In this document: piece after piece, positions 52,262 to 61,281 of the stretch
Layout: every line of letters starts with the position of its first letter
How positions within the stretch are numbered: position 1 is the stretch's first letter
Assembly: GCF_002277815.1 (NCBI RefSeq)
Contig: NZ_NKJI01000019.1
Location: forward strand, 1-64,000
Source of the DNA: Pseudomonas sp. ERMR1:02
GTDB lineage: Bacteria; Pseudomonadota; Gammaproteobacteria; Pseudomonadales; Pseudomonadaceae
Reading direction: 5' to 3'
Length of the DNA: 64,000 bases
Position numbers and translations under genes: made by a program
The notes under the pieces: model-generated
Seen by the model: only the letters and a program-made list of their open reading frames with translations
The model's database searches: none
Told to the model about the DNA's origin: nothing

Positions 52262-52672
52262 ATGCCCTACCGTCCCAACCCGCGCCGCCCATTGCCGATC
52301 CAGCTCAATGCCCTGCAACTGACCGGCAGCATCGCCCTCGGTTTGTGGCTGGGGTTCATCGCTATTGCGCTGACCTGCTGGCTTGTCTCTCGCTTTATTT
52401 TCAGCGAGCAATTGGCGCCCGTCGCCGCAGCGGTGGAGCAACTGGCCAAACCACCCGTGGTGGCGCAACCAGTGCCGGATATTGCGCCGCAGAGTCCGCT
52501 GTTCGAACAGTACGAAGAAAACCTGCGCAAGAACGAGCAGGTGCAACGGCTCGATCAGGCGCGCAGCAGCAGTCGCAATCTGTCGAACCCCAAATGCCAA
52601 TTCTGGTTGCAACAGGACCAGACGGCACCGAGCGAAAAAAGCCGCGCCAACGTCCTGCAATTCTGTGATTGA
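52262..52672 (+). CDS. Single-pass membrane protein, hypothetical
   Basis: 136 aa. The ATG at 52262 follows CCAGGAGGCAG, a strong ribosome site. A short basic N-terminus (MPYRPNPRRP) precedes one transmembrane helix (about residues 21-45, IALGLWLGFIAIALTCWLV), then a proline/glutamine-rich periplasmic tail ending with two cysteines (KCQFWLQQD and FCD) that could pair. No known family. The Gre-like gene follows directly. Confidence 0.75.
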   Translation: MPYRPNPRRPLPIQLNALQLTGSIALGLWLGFIAIALTCWLVSRFIFSEQLAPVAAAVEQLAKPPVVAQPVPDIAPQSPLFEQYEENLRKNEQVQRLDQARSSSRNLSNPKCQFWLQQDQTAPSEKSRANVLQFCD

Positions 52673-52674
52673 TC

Positions 52675-53157
52675 GTGAATAAGCAAACTGTCCACCAACT
52701 GATTCTCGACAAGCTACGCATCGACCTCGACATCGCCGAGCGCGCTGCGCAAACCGCTTACGAAACCGCGACCCACGAAGAAAACATCGCCGAAAACAAG
52801 TACGACACGCTGGGTCTGGAGGCGTCCTATCTGGCTGCCGGGCAGGCCAAACGGGTCGGGGAGATTCGACAGTCATTGGCGCTTTGCCAAAACCTGATAT
52901 TGCGTCCTTATGACGAGCAGCGCGGCATTGAAGTCGGCACGCTACTCGGCCTGGAAGACGAAAAGGGTCGCGAGCAATGGTTGTTTCTGGCGCCAGATGC
53001 GGCGGGCCTGAAGGTTGATCTGATCGGGCAAACCATTACCGTCATCACCCCGCGCTCACCGCTGGGCAAAAGCCTGCTGGGCAAGGTCGAAGGCGATGAG
53101 GTGGAGATTCTGGTGGCGGGCGCTCGGCAACATTTTGCTGTCACCGAGGTCGTCTAG
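52675..53157 (+). CDS. GreA/GreB-family transcript-cleavage factor homologue
   Basis: 160 aa from the GTG at 52675 (a TTG at 52669 overlaps the previous stop). The N-terminal coiled coil (LDIAERAAQTAYETATHEENIAENKY) lacks the clear acidic DE tip typical of GreA. The C-terminal FKBP-like domain contains LIGQTITVITPRSPLGKSLLGKVEGDEVEI, the Gre signature. It may bind the RNA polymerase secondary channel like other non-cleaving Gre homologues. Confidence 0.82.
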   Translation: MNKQTVHQLILDKLRIDLDIAERAAQTAYETATHEENIAENKYDTLGLEASYLAAGQAKRVGEIRQSLALCQNLILRPYDEQRGIEVGTLLGLEDEKGREQWLFLAPDAAGLKVDLIGQTITVITPRSPLGKSLLGKVEGDEVEILVAGARQHFAVTEVV

Positions 53158-53163
53158 GAAAGC

Positions 53164-54138
53164 TTAATGAACCGGCAATTCGACGCCGTCGAAGAGCTCT
53201 TCCAGTTCCTGCTTATTGTGACACTGGATGGCTTTGGCCATGACTTCGCGGGTCAGGTGCGGCGCAAACTTCTCGATGAAGTCGCACATGAAACCACGCA
53301 GGAAGGTACCGCGACGGAAACCGATCTTGGTGACGCTGGATTCGAACAGCTCGCTGGCATCGAGCACCACCAGGTCATTGTCTAGCTTGGTATCAACCGC
53401 CATTTTTGCCACGATGCCTACGCCCAGGCCCAGGCGAACGTAAGTCTTGATCACGTCGGCGTCGGCCGCGGTGAACACCACTTTCGGCGTCAGGCCGCGA
53501 TGGCTGAAAGCTTCGTCGAGTTTCGAACGGCCGGTGAAACCGAACACATAAGTCACGATCGGGTATTCAGCCAGGGCTTCGAGGGTCAGCTTCGACAACT
53601 TGGTCAGCGGGTGGCCCTGAGGCACGACCACGCAGCGGTTCCAGCGATAGCACGGCATCATCACCAGGTCGCCGAACAGCTCGAGCGCCTCAGTGGCGAT
53701 GGCGAAATCCACGGTGCCGTCAGCGGCCATTTCGGCGATCTGCATCGGCGAACCCTGGTGCATGTGCAGCGCGACGTCCGGGTACTGCTTGATGAAATTG
53801 CTGATCACCGGTGGCAAAGCATACCGCGCCTGGGTGTGGGTGGTGGCGATCGACAGGGTGCCTTTCTTCTCGTTGGAGAATTCCTGGGCGATCTGCTTGA
53901 TGCTTTCAACCTTGCGCAGGATCTCGCCGGCGGTGGTGATGATGCGCTCGCCGGCCGGAGTGACGCGGGTCAGGTGCTTGCCGCTTCGGGCGAAGACCTC
54001 GACGCCCAATTCGTCTTCCAGCAGGCGGATCTGTTTACTGATGCCCGGTTGCGAGGTGTAGAGGCTTTGGGCTGTAGCGGAAACGTTGAGGTCGTGGTGC
54101 GCCACTTCCCAGATGTAGCGCAGTTGTTGAAGCTTCAT
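53164..54138 (-). CDS. cysB: LysR-family cysteine regulon activator
   Basis: 324 aa, CysB length. The N-terminal HTH starts MKLQQLRYIWEVAHHDLNVSATAQSLYTSQPGISKQIRLLED, the CysB hallmark. The effector domain binds N-acetylserine in homologues; TTHTQARYALPPVI and GFTGRSKLDEAF are typical. It activates sulfate assimilation genes. Convergent with the Gre-like gene, 6 bp apart. Confidence 0.96.
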   Translation of the reverse strand: MKLQQLRYIWEVAHHDLNVSATAQSLYTSQPGISKQIRLLEDELGVEVFARSGKHLTRVTPAGERIITTAGEILRKVESIKQIAQEFSNEKKGTLSIATTHTQARYALPPVISNFIKQYPDVALHMHQGSPMQIAEMAADGTVDFAIATEALELFGDLVMMPCYRWNRCVVVPQGHPLTKLSKLTLEALAEYPIVTYVFGFTGRSKLDEAFSHRGLTPKVVFTAADADVIKTYVRLGLGVGIVAKMAVDTKLDNDLVVLDASELFESSVTKIGFRRGTFLRGFMCDFIEKFAPHLTREVMAKAIQCHNKQELEELFDGVELPVH

Positions 54139-54251
54139 ATGAATCCCTCAAAGCAGGTAGACGCCACGGGCATCAGCGACGGTATATAACTATATTAATG
54201 GTTTGAAGAATAAATCTAGAACTTTTTTATCAAACTGCCACTATTCGTGTT

Positions 54252-54755
54252 CTAGCGGTCCCCTTGACGACGGCGCTCTACCAGCGGCACCAGATAGACC
54301 GGGACCCGAGCCAACTGCAATACCCGCGCTGCGGTCCTGCCCAAAGGCGTTTCCGCGCCAGCACCATGGCTATGACTACCTACGATCAACAAATCCACGG
54401 AGAGTTTCTCTGCCTGGTCGAGAATCACTTGCGACGGATCTCCCTGAAGCACCCGAACCGCTTGTATCCGTTCCAGGTCCTGCCCCCCTTCATCCCCCAG
54501 CTCTTCGCGAAAGCTGTCGAGCACCCGCTGCTCAATATTGGCAATGACCGTGTTCAAGCCCTGACTGTGGAACTCGTTCAACGCCTGCTCATCGAGGTAA
54601 CTCTGTAGCACCGATTCGGCGAACAGCCCCATGGGTTCAACCGCATGCACCACGTACAGGTCGGCATTGAATGTCCGGGCCAATGCCAAGGCATGCTGCA
54701 TCACCAAAGGTGCGTATAGACCGAGGTCAGTGGCATAAAGCATCGAGCGAATCAT
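54252..54755 (-). CDS. Universal stress protein (UspA family)
   Basis: 167 aa. Single Usp domain: MIRSMLYATDLGLYAPLVMQHALALA at the start and VDLLIVGSHSHGAGAETPLGRTAARVLQLARVPVYLVP near the end. The latter is the ATP-binding G-2x-G-9x-G-(S/T) region in slightly altered form. Start ATG at 54755 with GAGG upstream. Same orientation as cysB, 113 bp upstream of its start. Confidence 0.9.
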   Translation of the reverse strand: MIRSMLYATDLGLYAPLVMQHALALARTFNADLYVVHAVEPMGLFAESVLQSYLDEQALNEFHSQGLNTVIANIEQRVLDSFREELGDEGGQDLERIQAVRVLQGDPSQVILDQAEKLSVDLLIVGSHSHGAGAETPLGRTAARVLQLARVPVYLVPLVERRRQGDR

Positions 54756-54849
54756 ATGACCTCCTCTAATGCCAACATGGCGGAGATTGATTCAGCTTAG
54801 CAGTGCCGTGGCGAGTGCGACGTCCGGCGTAACACGTTGATCGGCGGGC

Positions 54850-55754
54850 TTAAACCTTTTGCTCGTTGCTTATGCCATGGGGTACATGACCGGTGGCGAC
54901 GACTTCCCGGGCCAGTTCGCAATGACCGGCCTGATCATCGAAAAAGACATCGGCGGCGAAGGCTTCGAGAAACGCCGACTTGGTCAGGCCACCGAGGAAC
55001 AGCGATTCATCCAGCCGAATGTCCCATTCGCGCAAGGTGCGGATCACCCGCTCGTGGGCCGGCGCCGAGCGGGCCGTCACCAGCGCCGTGCGGATCGGGC
55101 AGGCGTCATCCGGGAACTCACGCTGCAACAGATTGAGGGCAGCAAGGAAACCTTTGAACGGCCCACCCCGCAACGGTTCGCGGGCCGCTTCGCGTTCGCT
55201 GGCCTGAAACGCCTCCAGGCCACCCGCCTGATACACGCGCTCGGACTCGTCGGAAAACAGCACCGCATCACCATCGAATGCAATGCGCAATTCATCGCTG
55301 GCGGCGCGGCTCGCGCCTCCCGACAGGATGGTCGCCGCGGCAAACCCCGCGTCCAGTGCGCTGCGTACGTCTTCGGCATGGGTCGACAGAAACAGGTCGC
55401 AGCCAAAGGCTTTGAGATATGGATAAGGACTGCGTCCGCCGACAAACGCCGCGCGGGAAATCGCCAGCCCATAGTGATGGATCGAGTTGAACACCCGCAG
55501 GCCGGTGTCGGCGCTGTTGCGCGACACCAGGATCACCTCGACCCGGGCGCGGCCGAGGCTGGCATTGAGATGAGGAGTTTCTGCACCAAGGGAAAGGCAT
55601 CGCCAGGTTCAAGGATTTCGTCTTCGTGCTCGATCTGATACTGCCGGTAGGCCTCGACGCCACCCGACAGATAGACCTTGTGGCTTTCACTCAGGTCGAA
55701 CAGTGCCCGCGATGAAATCGCCAGCACCAGTTTGTCGTCGATAGTCTTTGCCAT
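54850..55754 (-). pseudogene. 5'-nucleotidase (PF06189 family), one frameshift as given
   Basis: 301 aa after restoring one base near 55570 (VQKLLI-LNASLGRARVEVILVSRN). N-terminal MAKTIDDKLVLAISSRALFDLSES and the HAD-like blocks VILVSRNSADTG, FLSTHAEDV and VFFDDQAGHC are typical of the bacterial relatives of cytosolic 5'-nucleotidase I, which dephosphorylate nucleoside monophosphates. The last gene of a minus-strand group with the ketopantoate-reductase-like and thioredoxin genes. Confidence 0.8.
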
Positions 55755-55779
55755 GCCCTTGCTCCCTCAGGTGATCGAC

Positions 55780-56732
55780 TTACCGGTTGCGTCGATCGAT
55801 AAAACCCAGACTGCGATACAAAGCCTCGACCCGCGGCAATTCGCATCCCGCGGCCTTTGCCGCTGCCAGAGGCCGGGCGTAAATGGCGTCCAGCTCCAGC
55901 GGTCGTTTGTGCAGAAAATCGTGGTACATGCTCGGCCAGTAGTCGGGCATTTTCTCGGTCATCATGAACAAATGCTCGGCATAGCCCGCCGGTACATCAT
56001 GACCACAGGCGATTGCCCCCTGGACCACTTCGGCCATCAGTGCCTTGATCAGCTCACGGCTATCGGTATCGGCCATCAACGGCGTCGTGCTCGCCCCCAG
56101 CAACACTGAAAGACCGTTGTAAGGGATATTCCAGACCAGTTTTTGCCATCGTGCCTGGTGCAAGTTCGCCATGGCCTGGGAGTCGATGCCGGCGGTACGA
56201 AACAGCCCGACGCCTTCCTCGACAATCGCGGTGCGTTCCGGTCCATTGGCTATGTGGCCGCTGTGGTAGCCAACATGCACCGCACCCAGCGCCTGATGGG
56301 TAATGACGCCTGGACCTTCGCGATGAACGCAGATGTAGCAGAGCCCACCGAGCACGTGCAGCGAATCGGGGAGCAACTCGCGCAGGCTATCTTCGACGTC
56401 CAGACCATTTTGCAACAGCAGCACTTTGGCATTCGGCGCTGCTGCCTGAAGGATGGCCGGTGCCAGGTCTGCATTGCTGGTCGTTTTCGCCCCACCAGCA
56501 ACCAGTCGCAGGGCGGCATGTCTTCGGCCGCCGAATAGGCCTGCACCGGGTTCAGCGTCAGCGCCCCGTGTACTGCGCTATGAAGTTGCAGCCCGCGTTC
56601 GGCCACTGCGCAAAATTCGCTGCGCAACAGAAAATGCACATCAAAACCGGCACGCGCCAGCATCAGCCCGTAAAACCCGCCGATTGCACCGGTCCCGATA
56701 ATACCGATTGTCGGTTTGGCAACTGCCCCCAT
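55780..56732 (-). pseudogene. 2-dehydropantoate 2-reductase-like protein, one frameshift as given
   Basis: 317 aa after restoring one G near 56495 (WLLVG-AKTTSNADLAPAIL). NADP site GIIGTGAIGGFYG at residues about 9-21. The C-terminal ApbA domain has the catalytic Lys region ARWQKLVWNIPYNGLSVLLG. The family reduces ketopantoate for pantothenate synthesis, but many paralogues act on other 2-oxoacids, so I leave the symbol empty. The start ATG overlaps the thioredoxin stop (TAATG). Confidence 0.82.
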
Positions 56733-57066
56733 TATGGCAACTCCTCTGCTATTCGACTCAACGCCTGACGTATCGCCCGATTGAGTTCGGTGCCGGTCAG
56801 GCGCGAATGCAATGCCCCAAAAAACTCACCATCGCGCACCACAAACAGCGCCGGCAAATGAAAGACCTGATAACGCTCGACCACCCGCCGTTGTTCCCGG
56901 CGTCGATCCAGCACAGTCGATCGACGGCCAGATCGAGTGCCGGCAATTGCTCGCGGGCAAAACGGCAGCTTGAGCAGCCAACACTGGTGAAAATGACCAG
57001 CGACACACCATTCATCATCAGCAGCCGTTGATCGGCATCGAAATCGGTCAGTTCCAATTCGACCAC
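56732..57066 (-). pseudogene. Thioredoxin-family protein, one frameshift as given
   Basis: 111 aa after restoring one base near 56888 (WIDAGNNGG-VERYQVFHLPALFVV). The active site is FTSVGCSSCRFAREQLPAL (CSSC) and the cis-Pro is in HLPALFVVRDG. The start is probably the GTG at 57066, as the in-frame ATG at 57117 would overlap the divergent PilZ gene. A cytoplasmic thiol-disulfide protein, first in an operon with the reductase-like and nucleotidase genes. Confidence 0.78.
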
Positions 57067-57115
57067 TATACTGGGGGAAACAATGTCAGATGGCCGACAC
57101 ATGGAGTCCGTGTTC

Positions 57116-57559
57116 ATGGGACGATTTATTCCTCATCCTGACGAAGTGCCCGTTGAATTAACGTTGCTGACGCCTGAGTGTATTTCGCGGCAGCAGCTGC
57201 ACACTACCAGCCTGGGGGGCATGGCTTGCAATTATCACCGCGCGTGGCGCCACGGCACGGCGCTGCAAGTGCGTATGCCGACCTTGAACCCCGACATGCG
57301 CTTTCTGGGCTACGTGGCCTGGTGCCTGCGACGCAAGCATGGCTATCTGGTGGGCATTGCCTTCGTCGACGAGCAGACGCTGTTCAGTGCCCGGATGGGC
57401 GAGCAGGTATGCCAGATCGAAAGTTATTGCCGTTTGCATGACACGCACAACGACCTTCAGGATATCCAGGCCCTGGCCCTCGAATGGGTTCAGGAACATG
57501 CCGACGAGTTCTCTCATGACTCTGTTCGCAAGGCATTTGCACAAGCAGTACTGGATTAG
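57116..57559 (+). CDS. PilZ-like domain protein
   Basis: 147 aa from the ATG at 57116, 9 bp after GGAG; an in-frame ATG at 57083 is less likely. The beta-barrel core fits PilZ: LTLLTPEC, then TTSLGGMACNYHRAWRHGTALQVRMP, then FLGYVAWCLRRKHGYLVGIAFVDE. The SLGG turn corresponds to the (D/N)xSxxG motif, but no RxxxR precedes it. C-di-GMP binding is therefore doubtful. Its start is 50 bp from that of the divergent thioredoxin gene. Confidence 0.75.
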   Translation: MGRFIPHPDEVPVELTLLTPECISRQQLHTTSLGGMACNYHRAWRHGTALQVRMPTLNPDMRFLGYVAWCLRRKHGYLVGIAFVDEQTLFSARMGEQVCQIESYCRLHDTHNDLQDIQALALEWVQEHADEFSHDSVRKAFAQAVLD

Positions 57560-57719
57560 AGGGTGGGAAAACTAATAGAGAATGCCCCCTAACTGGCGTC
57601 TGCCCATTGTCGAGCCACAGTGTAACGCGCTAAGGTTCGGCTCCCCGACGCGCTTAATTTGCTGTGCTCCGCCGCGCGGGTTCGCTGGCGGCCGGCACCC
57701 GTGACCTGACGAGTAAACG

Positions 57720-58796
57720 ATGGCTGATTTACCGATCAACGACCTAAACGTCGCCTCCAACGAGACGCTGATCACCCCCGACCAGCTCAAGCGTGACATC
57801 CCTCTGAGCGACGTCGCCCTGCGCACCGTAACCAAGGGCCGCGAAGTCATTCGCAACATTCTGGATGGCACCGACCACCGTCTGTTCGTGGTCATCGGGC
57901 CGTGCTCGATCCACGACATCAAGGCAGCCCACGAATACGCCGAGCGCCTGAAGGCTCTCGCCGCAGAAGTGTCCGATACCCTGTATCTGGTGATGCGCGT
58001 GTATTTCGAGAAGCCACGCACCACTGTCGGCTGGAAAGGCTTGATCAACGATCCGTACCTGGATGACTCGTTCAAGATCCAGGACGGCCTGCACATCGGT
58101 CGTCAGTTGCTGCTGGACCTGGCTGAAATGGGCCTGCCAACCGCCACCGAAGCCCTCGACCCGATCTCCCCGCAGTATTTGCAGGACCTGATCAGCTGGT
58201 CGGCCATCGGCGCTCGCACCACCGAATCCCAGACTCACCGTGAAATGGCTTCCGGCCTGTCCTCGGCAGTCGGCTTCAAGAACGGCACCGACGGCGGCCT
58301 GACCGTAGCGATCAATGCCCTGCAATCGGTTTCCAGCCCTCACCGCTTCCTGGGCATCAACCAGGAAGGTGGCGTGTCGATCGTGACCACTAAGGGCAAC
58401 GCCTACGGTCACGTCGTGTTACGCGGTGGCAACGGCAAGCCGAACTACGATTCGGTCAGCGTTGCCCTCTGCGAGCAGGCGCTGAACAAAGCGAAGATCA
58501 AGCCGAACATCATGGTCGATTGCAGCCACGCCAACTCGAACAAGGATCCGGCCCTGCAACCGCTGGTGATGGAGAACGTTGCCAACCAGATTCTCGAAGG
58601 CAACCAGTCGATCATCGGCCTGATGGTTGAAAGTCACCTGAACTGGGGCTGCCAGTCCATCCCGAAAGATCTCGCCGACTTGCAATATGGTGTCTCGATC
58701 ACCGATGCCTGCATCGACTGGACCGCCACCGAGAACACTTTGCGCAGCATGCATGCCAAGCTCAAGGATGTGCTGCCTAAACGTGATCGCAGCTGA
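57720..58796 (+). CDS. Class I DAHP synthase
   Basis: 358 aa, AroF/AroG/AroH type. Active-site segments: VVIGPCSIHDIKAA (metal Cys and PEP loop), MRVYFEKPRTTVGWKGL, TEALDPISPQY, SQTHREMASGLS and IMVDCSHANS. First shikimate-pathway step. The start ATG at 57720 follows the weak GACGAG. Whether it is the Tyr- or Phe-sensitive isoform cannot be settled by eye. A terminator lies 30 bp after the stop. Confidence 0.95.
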   Translation: MADLPINDLNVASNETLITPDQLKRDIPLSDVALRTVTKGREVIRNILDGTDHRLFVVIGPCSIHDIKAAHEYAERLKALAAEVSDTLYLVMRVYFEKPRTTVGWKGLINDPYLDDSFKIQDGLHIGRQLLLDLAEMGLPTATEALDPISPQYLQDLISWSAIGARTTESQTHREMASGLSSAVGFKNGTDGGLTVAINALQSVSSPHRFLGINQEGGVSIVTTKGNAYGHVVLRGGNGKPNYDSVSVALCEQALNKAKIKPNIMVDCSHANSNKDPALQPLVMENVANQILEGNQSIIGLMVESHLNWGCQSIPKDLADLQYGVSITDACIDWTATENTLRSMHAKLKDVLPKRDRS

Positions 58797-58825
58797 TCGC
58801 CAGCTGCATAGAAAAAAGCGCAGAC

Positions 58826-58857
58826 AAAAAAACGCCGGGCAAGCCCGGCGTTTTTTT
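58826..58857 (+). terminator. Rho-independent terminator
   Basis: AACGCCGGGC-a-aGCCCGGCGTT with T7 tail. A preceding A-run also allows use by the convergent GNAT gene. Confidence 0.9.
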
Positions 58858-58878
58858 ATGTGTCCGTTTTGCTGAAGA

Positions 58879-59166
58879 TTACTGGCTCAGCTTGGCCGCA
58901 TGCCGCTGGTGACGCTCCATGTAGCGCTCGACGTAGGAGCACGATGGAATGACGGTGTAGCCCATTTCCTCGGCGTACTCCAACGCCTTCTCGGTCAATG
59001 CTGCAGCAATGCCGCGCCCGCGCAATGCGTTAGGCACAAACGTGCGATAGATATCCAGGGTCTGTTTCCCCAGATCCATATAAGTCAGGTAGGCACGATG
59101 ACCGTCCACACTGGTCTCGAATTGATGACCAGCCTGGTCATGGTGGATGGACAACGCCTCGCTCAT
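58879..59166 (-). CDS. Small GNAT-family N-acetyltransferase (YjdJ-like)
   Basis: 95 aa from the ATG at 59166, preceded by GAGGAGTAGTG. Short GNAT of the YjdJ/GTPAT type: the acetyl-CoA loop is PNALRGRGIAAALTEKAL, then GYTVIPSCSYVERYMERH at the C-terminus. The open frame to 59232 adds unsupported residues. Substrate unknown. Confidence 0.88.
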   Translation of the reverse strand: MSEALSIHHDQAGHQFETSVDGHRAYLTYMDLGKQTLDIYRTFVPNALRGRGIAAALTEKALEYAEEMGYTVIPSCSYVERYMERHQRHAAKLSQ

Positions 59167-59804
59167 CACTACTCCTCGCGGGTCTTTGATTCCGACCCCT
59201 ACCTTACCGATGTTTTTCCGGCGAAGGAACATCTACGCCACCCCGTGCCTGAAATGGACACCGAGAAGAGCTACACCGATCTCGCGCAATCGAGCACGTA
59301 CAAATAGTAGGCACCATTGGCAAAAATGCTCAAGGTGCGCTCGTCATCGTGCAGGTTGGCGGGTGCTGCTCCGGGTTACGCAGGAACGGCTCGACCAAAG
59401 GTTCCCCGAGGGTCGAATGCCTGAACATTGCCGGATGTTGAGACTTAAGACGAGCGCCCGTTGTTAAAGTCACCACAACATAGAGAAAGATATGAGAGGC
59501 GCTGCGCAAAATCCGAACATAAGTGTAGACGAATCCATCTAGACACACTTTAGCCTAGACCGGAAAACAGCTGTTTGTGCAGGGAACTTTTCCTCGCCGG
59601 CTCGCTCATCTCGGGCCTCCCAGCTGGGTATTTTTTAAACAAAGCAGTTAAAAGTTGCTCGAAAAAGAATCAACGCCTACAATTTTTTTTGCTTCTTGCT
59701 TTACGTCAGTTTACTTACGACAAGTAATGGGTAGTATGTACGCCGGCTATTTCCTCAATCTGAGGAGACAGCTACTAAATAGAAAGTCCTTGAAGGGGAA
59801 CACG
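59167..59804. other. 638-bp intergenic region upstream of oprI
   Basis: No supported gene; short frames at 59147-59548 lack ribosome sites and family features. The last 200 bp are AT-rich and hold the oprI promoter. TAGTAT at 59732-59737 may be its -10, with TTTACT at 59710-59715 as a weak -35, giving a leader of about 65 nt. Confidence 0.5.
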
Positions 59805-60056
59805 ATGAACAACGTTCTGAAATTCTCTGCTCTGGCTCTGGCCGCAGTTCTGGCTACCGGTTGCAGCAGCGCATCGAAAGAAACTGAAGCACGTCTGACT
59901 GCTACTGAAGACGCAGCAGCTCGCTCCCAGGCTCGTGCAGACGAAGCTTACCGTAAAGCTGATGAAGCTCTGGCTGCTGCTCAAAAAGCACAACAGACTG
60001 CTGACGAAGCTAACGAGCGTGCTCTGCGCATGCTGGACAAAGCTAGCCGCAAGTAA
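59805..60056 (+). CDS. oprI: Major outer-membrane lipoprotein OprI
   Basis: 83 aa. Signal peptide ending VLATGC, with Cys20 lipidated. The mature chain is one alanine-rich heptad coiled coil (KETEARLTATEDAAARSQA ... DKASRK), the Lpp type, ending in the Lys that can bond to peptidoglycan. Strong AAGGGG ribosome site. The codon choice in the mature part (gct-rich alanines) differs from its neighbours, as expected of one of the most abundant proteins. Confidence 0.97.
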   Translation: MNNVLKFSALALAAVLATGCSSASKETEARLTATEDAAARSQARADEAYRKADEALAAAQKAQQTADEANERALRMLDKASRK

Positions 60057-60078
60057 TAATCCTTCGGGATTGTTATCA

Positions 60079-60106
60079 AGCCGACCCATTTTTGGGTCGG
60101 CTTTTT
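60079..60106 (+). terminator. Rho-independent terminator after oprI
   Basis: AGCCGACCCA-tttt-TGGGTCGGCT with T tail, 23 bp after the stop. Confidence 0.92.
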
Positions 60107-60131
60107 ATTGCCCGCAGTTTCGTGCAGGCAT

Positions 60132-60172
60132 AAAAAAACCCGCCGATGCAGCCAGCATAGGCGGGTTCTTTA
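60132..60172 (-). terminator. Rho-independent terminator of the L,D-transpeptidase gene
   Basis: Reading leftward: AACCCGCCTATGC-tggct-GCATCGGCGGGTT followed by T7. Confidence 0.88.
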
Positions 60173-60178
60173 CAAGGG

Positions 60179-61150
60179 TTACTGCATCGGGTCGATCGGC
60201 ACACTCGACACCATCGGCGCGGAAGCATTCGGCACTCCGATTTCCACCGGCAGGCCGTCTTCAGCAGCGACGACGTCACGCACCACGTCCCAGTTCATGC
60301 GCAGATTGTTGGTGATGTCTTCACGCTTGAGCATCGCGTTGATCACCGCAGTGTGCTTGTCGACCACCGATGGGTTGCCCTTGTCGTCCAGCGGCGTGTG
60401 CGCTTCCAGGTAAACCTTGCCGCCACTCAGACCGAACTTGTACGAGTCGTTGATGATACGCACCGACGTGCCCACCGGCACCATGCCGGCCATTTCCAGC
60501 ACGTTGTTGTTGAACATGCGGAAGCAACCGTGGCTGGTGCGCATGCCGATGCCGAACTTCTTGTTCGAACCGTGGATCAGGTAGCCCGGAGTGCCCAGGG
60601 TGAACTTGAACGGCCCCAGTGGGTTATCAGGACCTGCCGGCACCACGTTAGGCAGCGGATCACCATCGGCGGCGTGCTCGGCCTTGATCGATGCTGGAGG
60701 TGTCCAGGTCGGGTTTGGCGTTTTGGCGGTGATGCTGGTGTGGGCAATTGGCGAGCCCCAGCCTTCACGACCGATCCCCAGTGGGAAGGTGTACACCACG
60801 TTCCGGCCTTTCGGGAAGTAATAGAGACGGTATTCGGCCAGGTTGATGACGATACCTTCACGCGGGCCCGGAGGTAGGATGAAGCGGGTAGGCAGCACGA
60901 TTTCGGTACCGGCGCCCGGCAACCATGGATCGACACCCGGGTTGGCCGCGACCATTTCCGTGTAGCCCAGATCGTAGGTAGTGCCAAGGTCGGCGAAGGT
61001 ATCTTCGTACTTGGCCTTGATCACTTGCACCTGGCCAATGATGTCTTCACCTGGCGGTGGCAGGGGTAGCTCCAATGCGGCTACGGGGCCCGCCACACAA
61101 AGTGCGGCAAGAGTCAGGCAGCGGGTGACGGCAGGAAAGCGCGGCAACAT
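60179..61150 (-). CDS. L,D-transpeptidase (YkuD domain)
   Basis: 323 aa from the ATG at 61150, which has AGGA 8 bp upstream; in-frame starts at 61168 and 61201 are less likely. Signal peptide at residues 1-25 (LTLAALCVAGPVAALE). A LysM-like segment follows (YDLGYTEMVAANPGVDPWLPGAGTEI). The YkuD catalytic core is GYLIHGSNKKFGIGMRTSHGCFRM, with nucleophile Cys in SHGCFR. Homologues crosslink peptidoglycan or attach Lpp-type lipoproteins, which fits its place next to oprI. Confidence 0.92.
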   Translation of the reverse strand: MLPRFPAVTRCLTLAALCVAGPVAALELPLPPPGEDIIGQVQVIKAKYEDTFADLGTTYDLGYTEMVAANPGVDPWLPGAGTEIVLPTRFILPPGPREGIVINLAEYRLYYFPKGRNVVYTFPLGIGREGWGSPIAHTSITAKTPNPTWTPPASIKAEHAADGDPLPNVVPAGPDNPLGPFKFTLGTPGYLIHGSNKKFGIGMRTSHGCFRMFNNNVLEMAGMVPVGTSVRIINDSYKFGLSGGKVYLEAHTPLDDKGNPSVVDKHTAVINAMLKREDITNNLRMNWDVVRDVVAAEDGLPVEIGVPNASAPMVSSVPIDPMQ

Positions 61151-61251
61151 CCGGAAAATCCTTCGCATGATCAACAGAGGGTATAAAACGGGATTGTACA
61201 CCGCCGCCTGTTATTTCGGGGAGCTGCCCCGATAGAGCGCGTCATGCAGGG

Positions 61252-61281
61252 AAAAGATCGCAGCCTGCGGCAGCTCCTACA
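61252..61281. repeat. Single REP half-copy
   Basis: Matches the right arm of the element at 4378-4467 (AAAAGATCGCAGCCTGCGGC then AGCTCCTACAG) without an inverse partner. It supplies the stop codon of the gene at 61277. Confidence 0.75.

Noticed and set aside
59147..59548. Short frames on both strands upstream of oprI
   Set aside because: No ribosome site, no conserved motif and they overlap each other.
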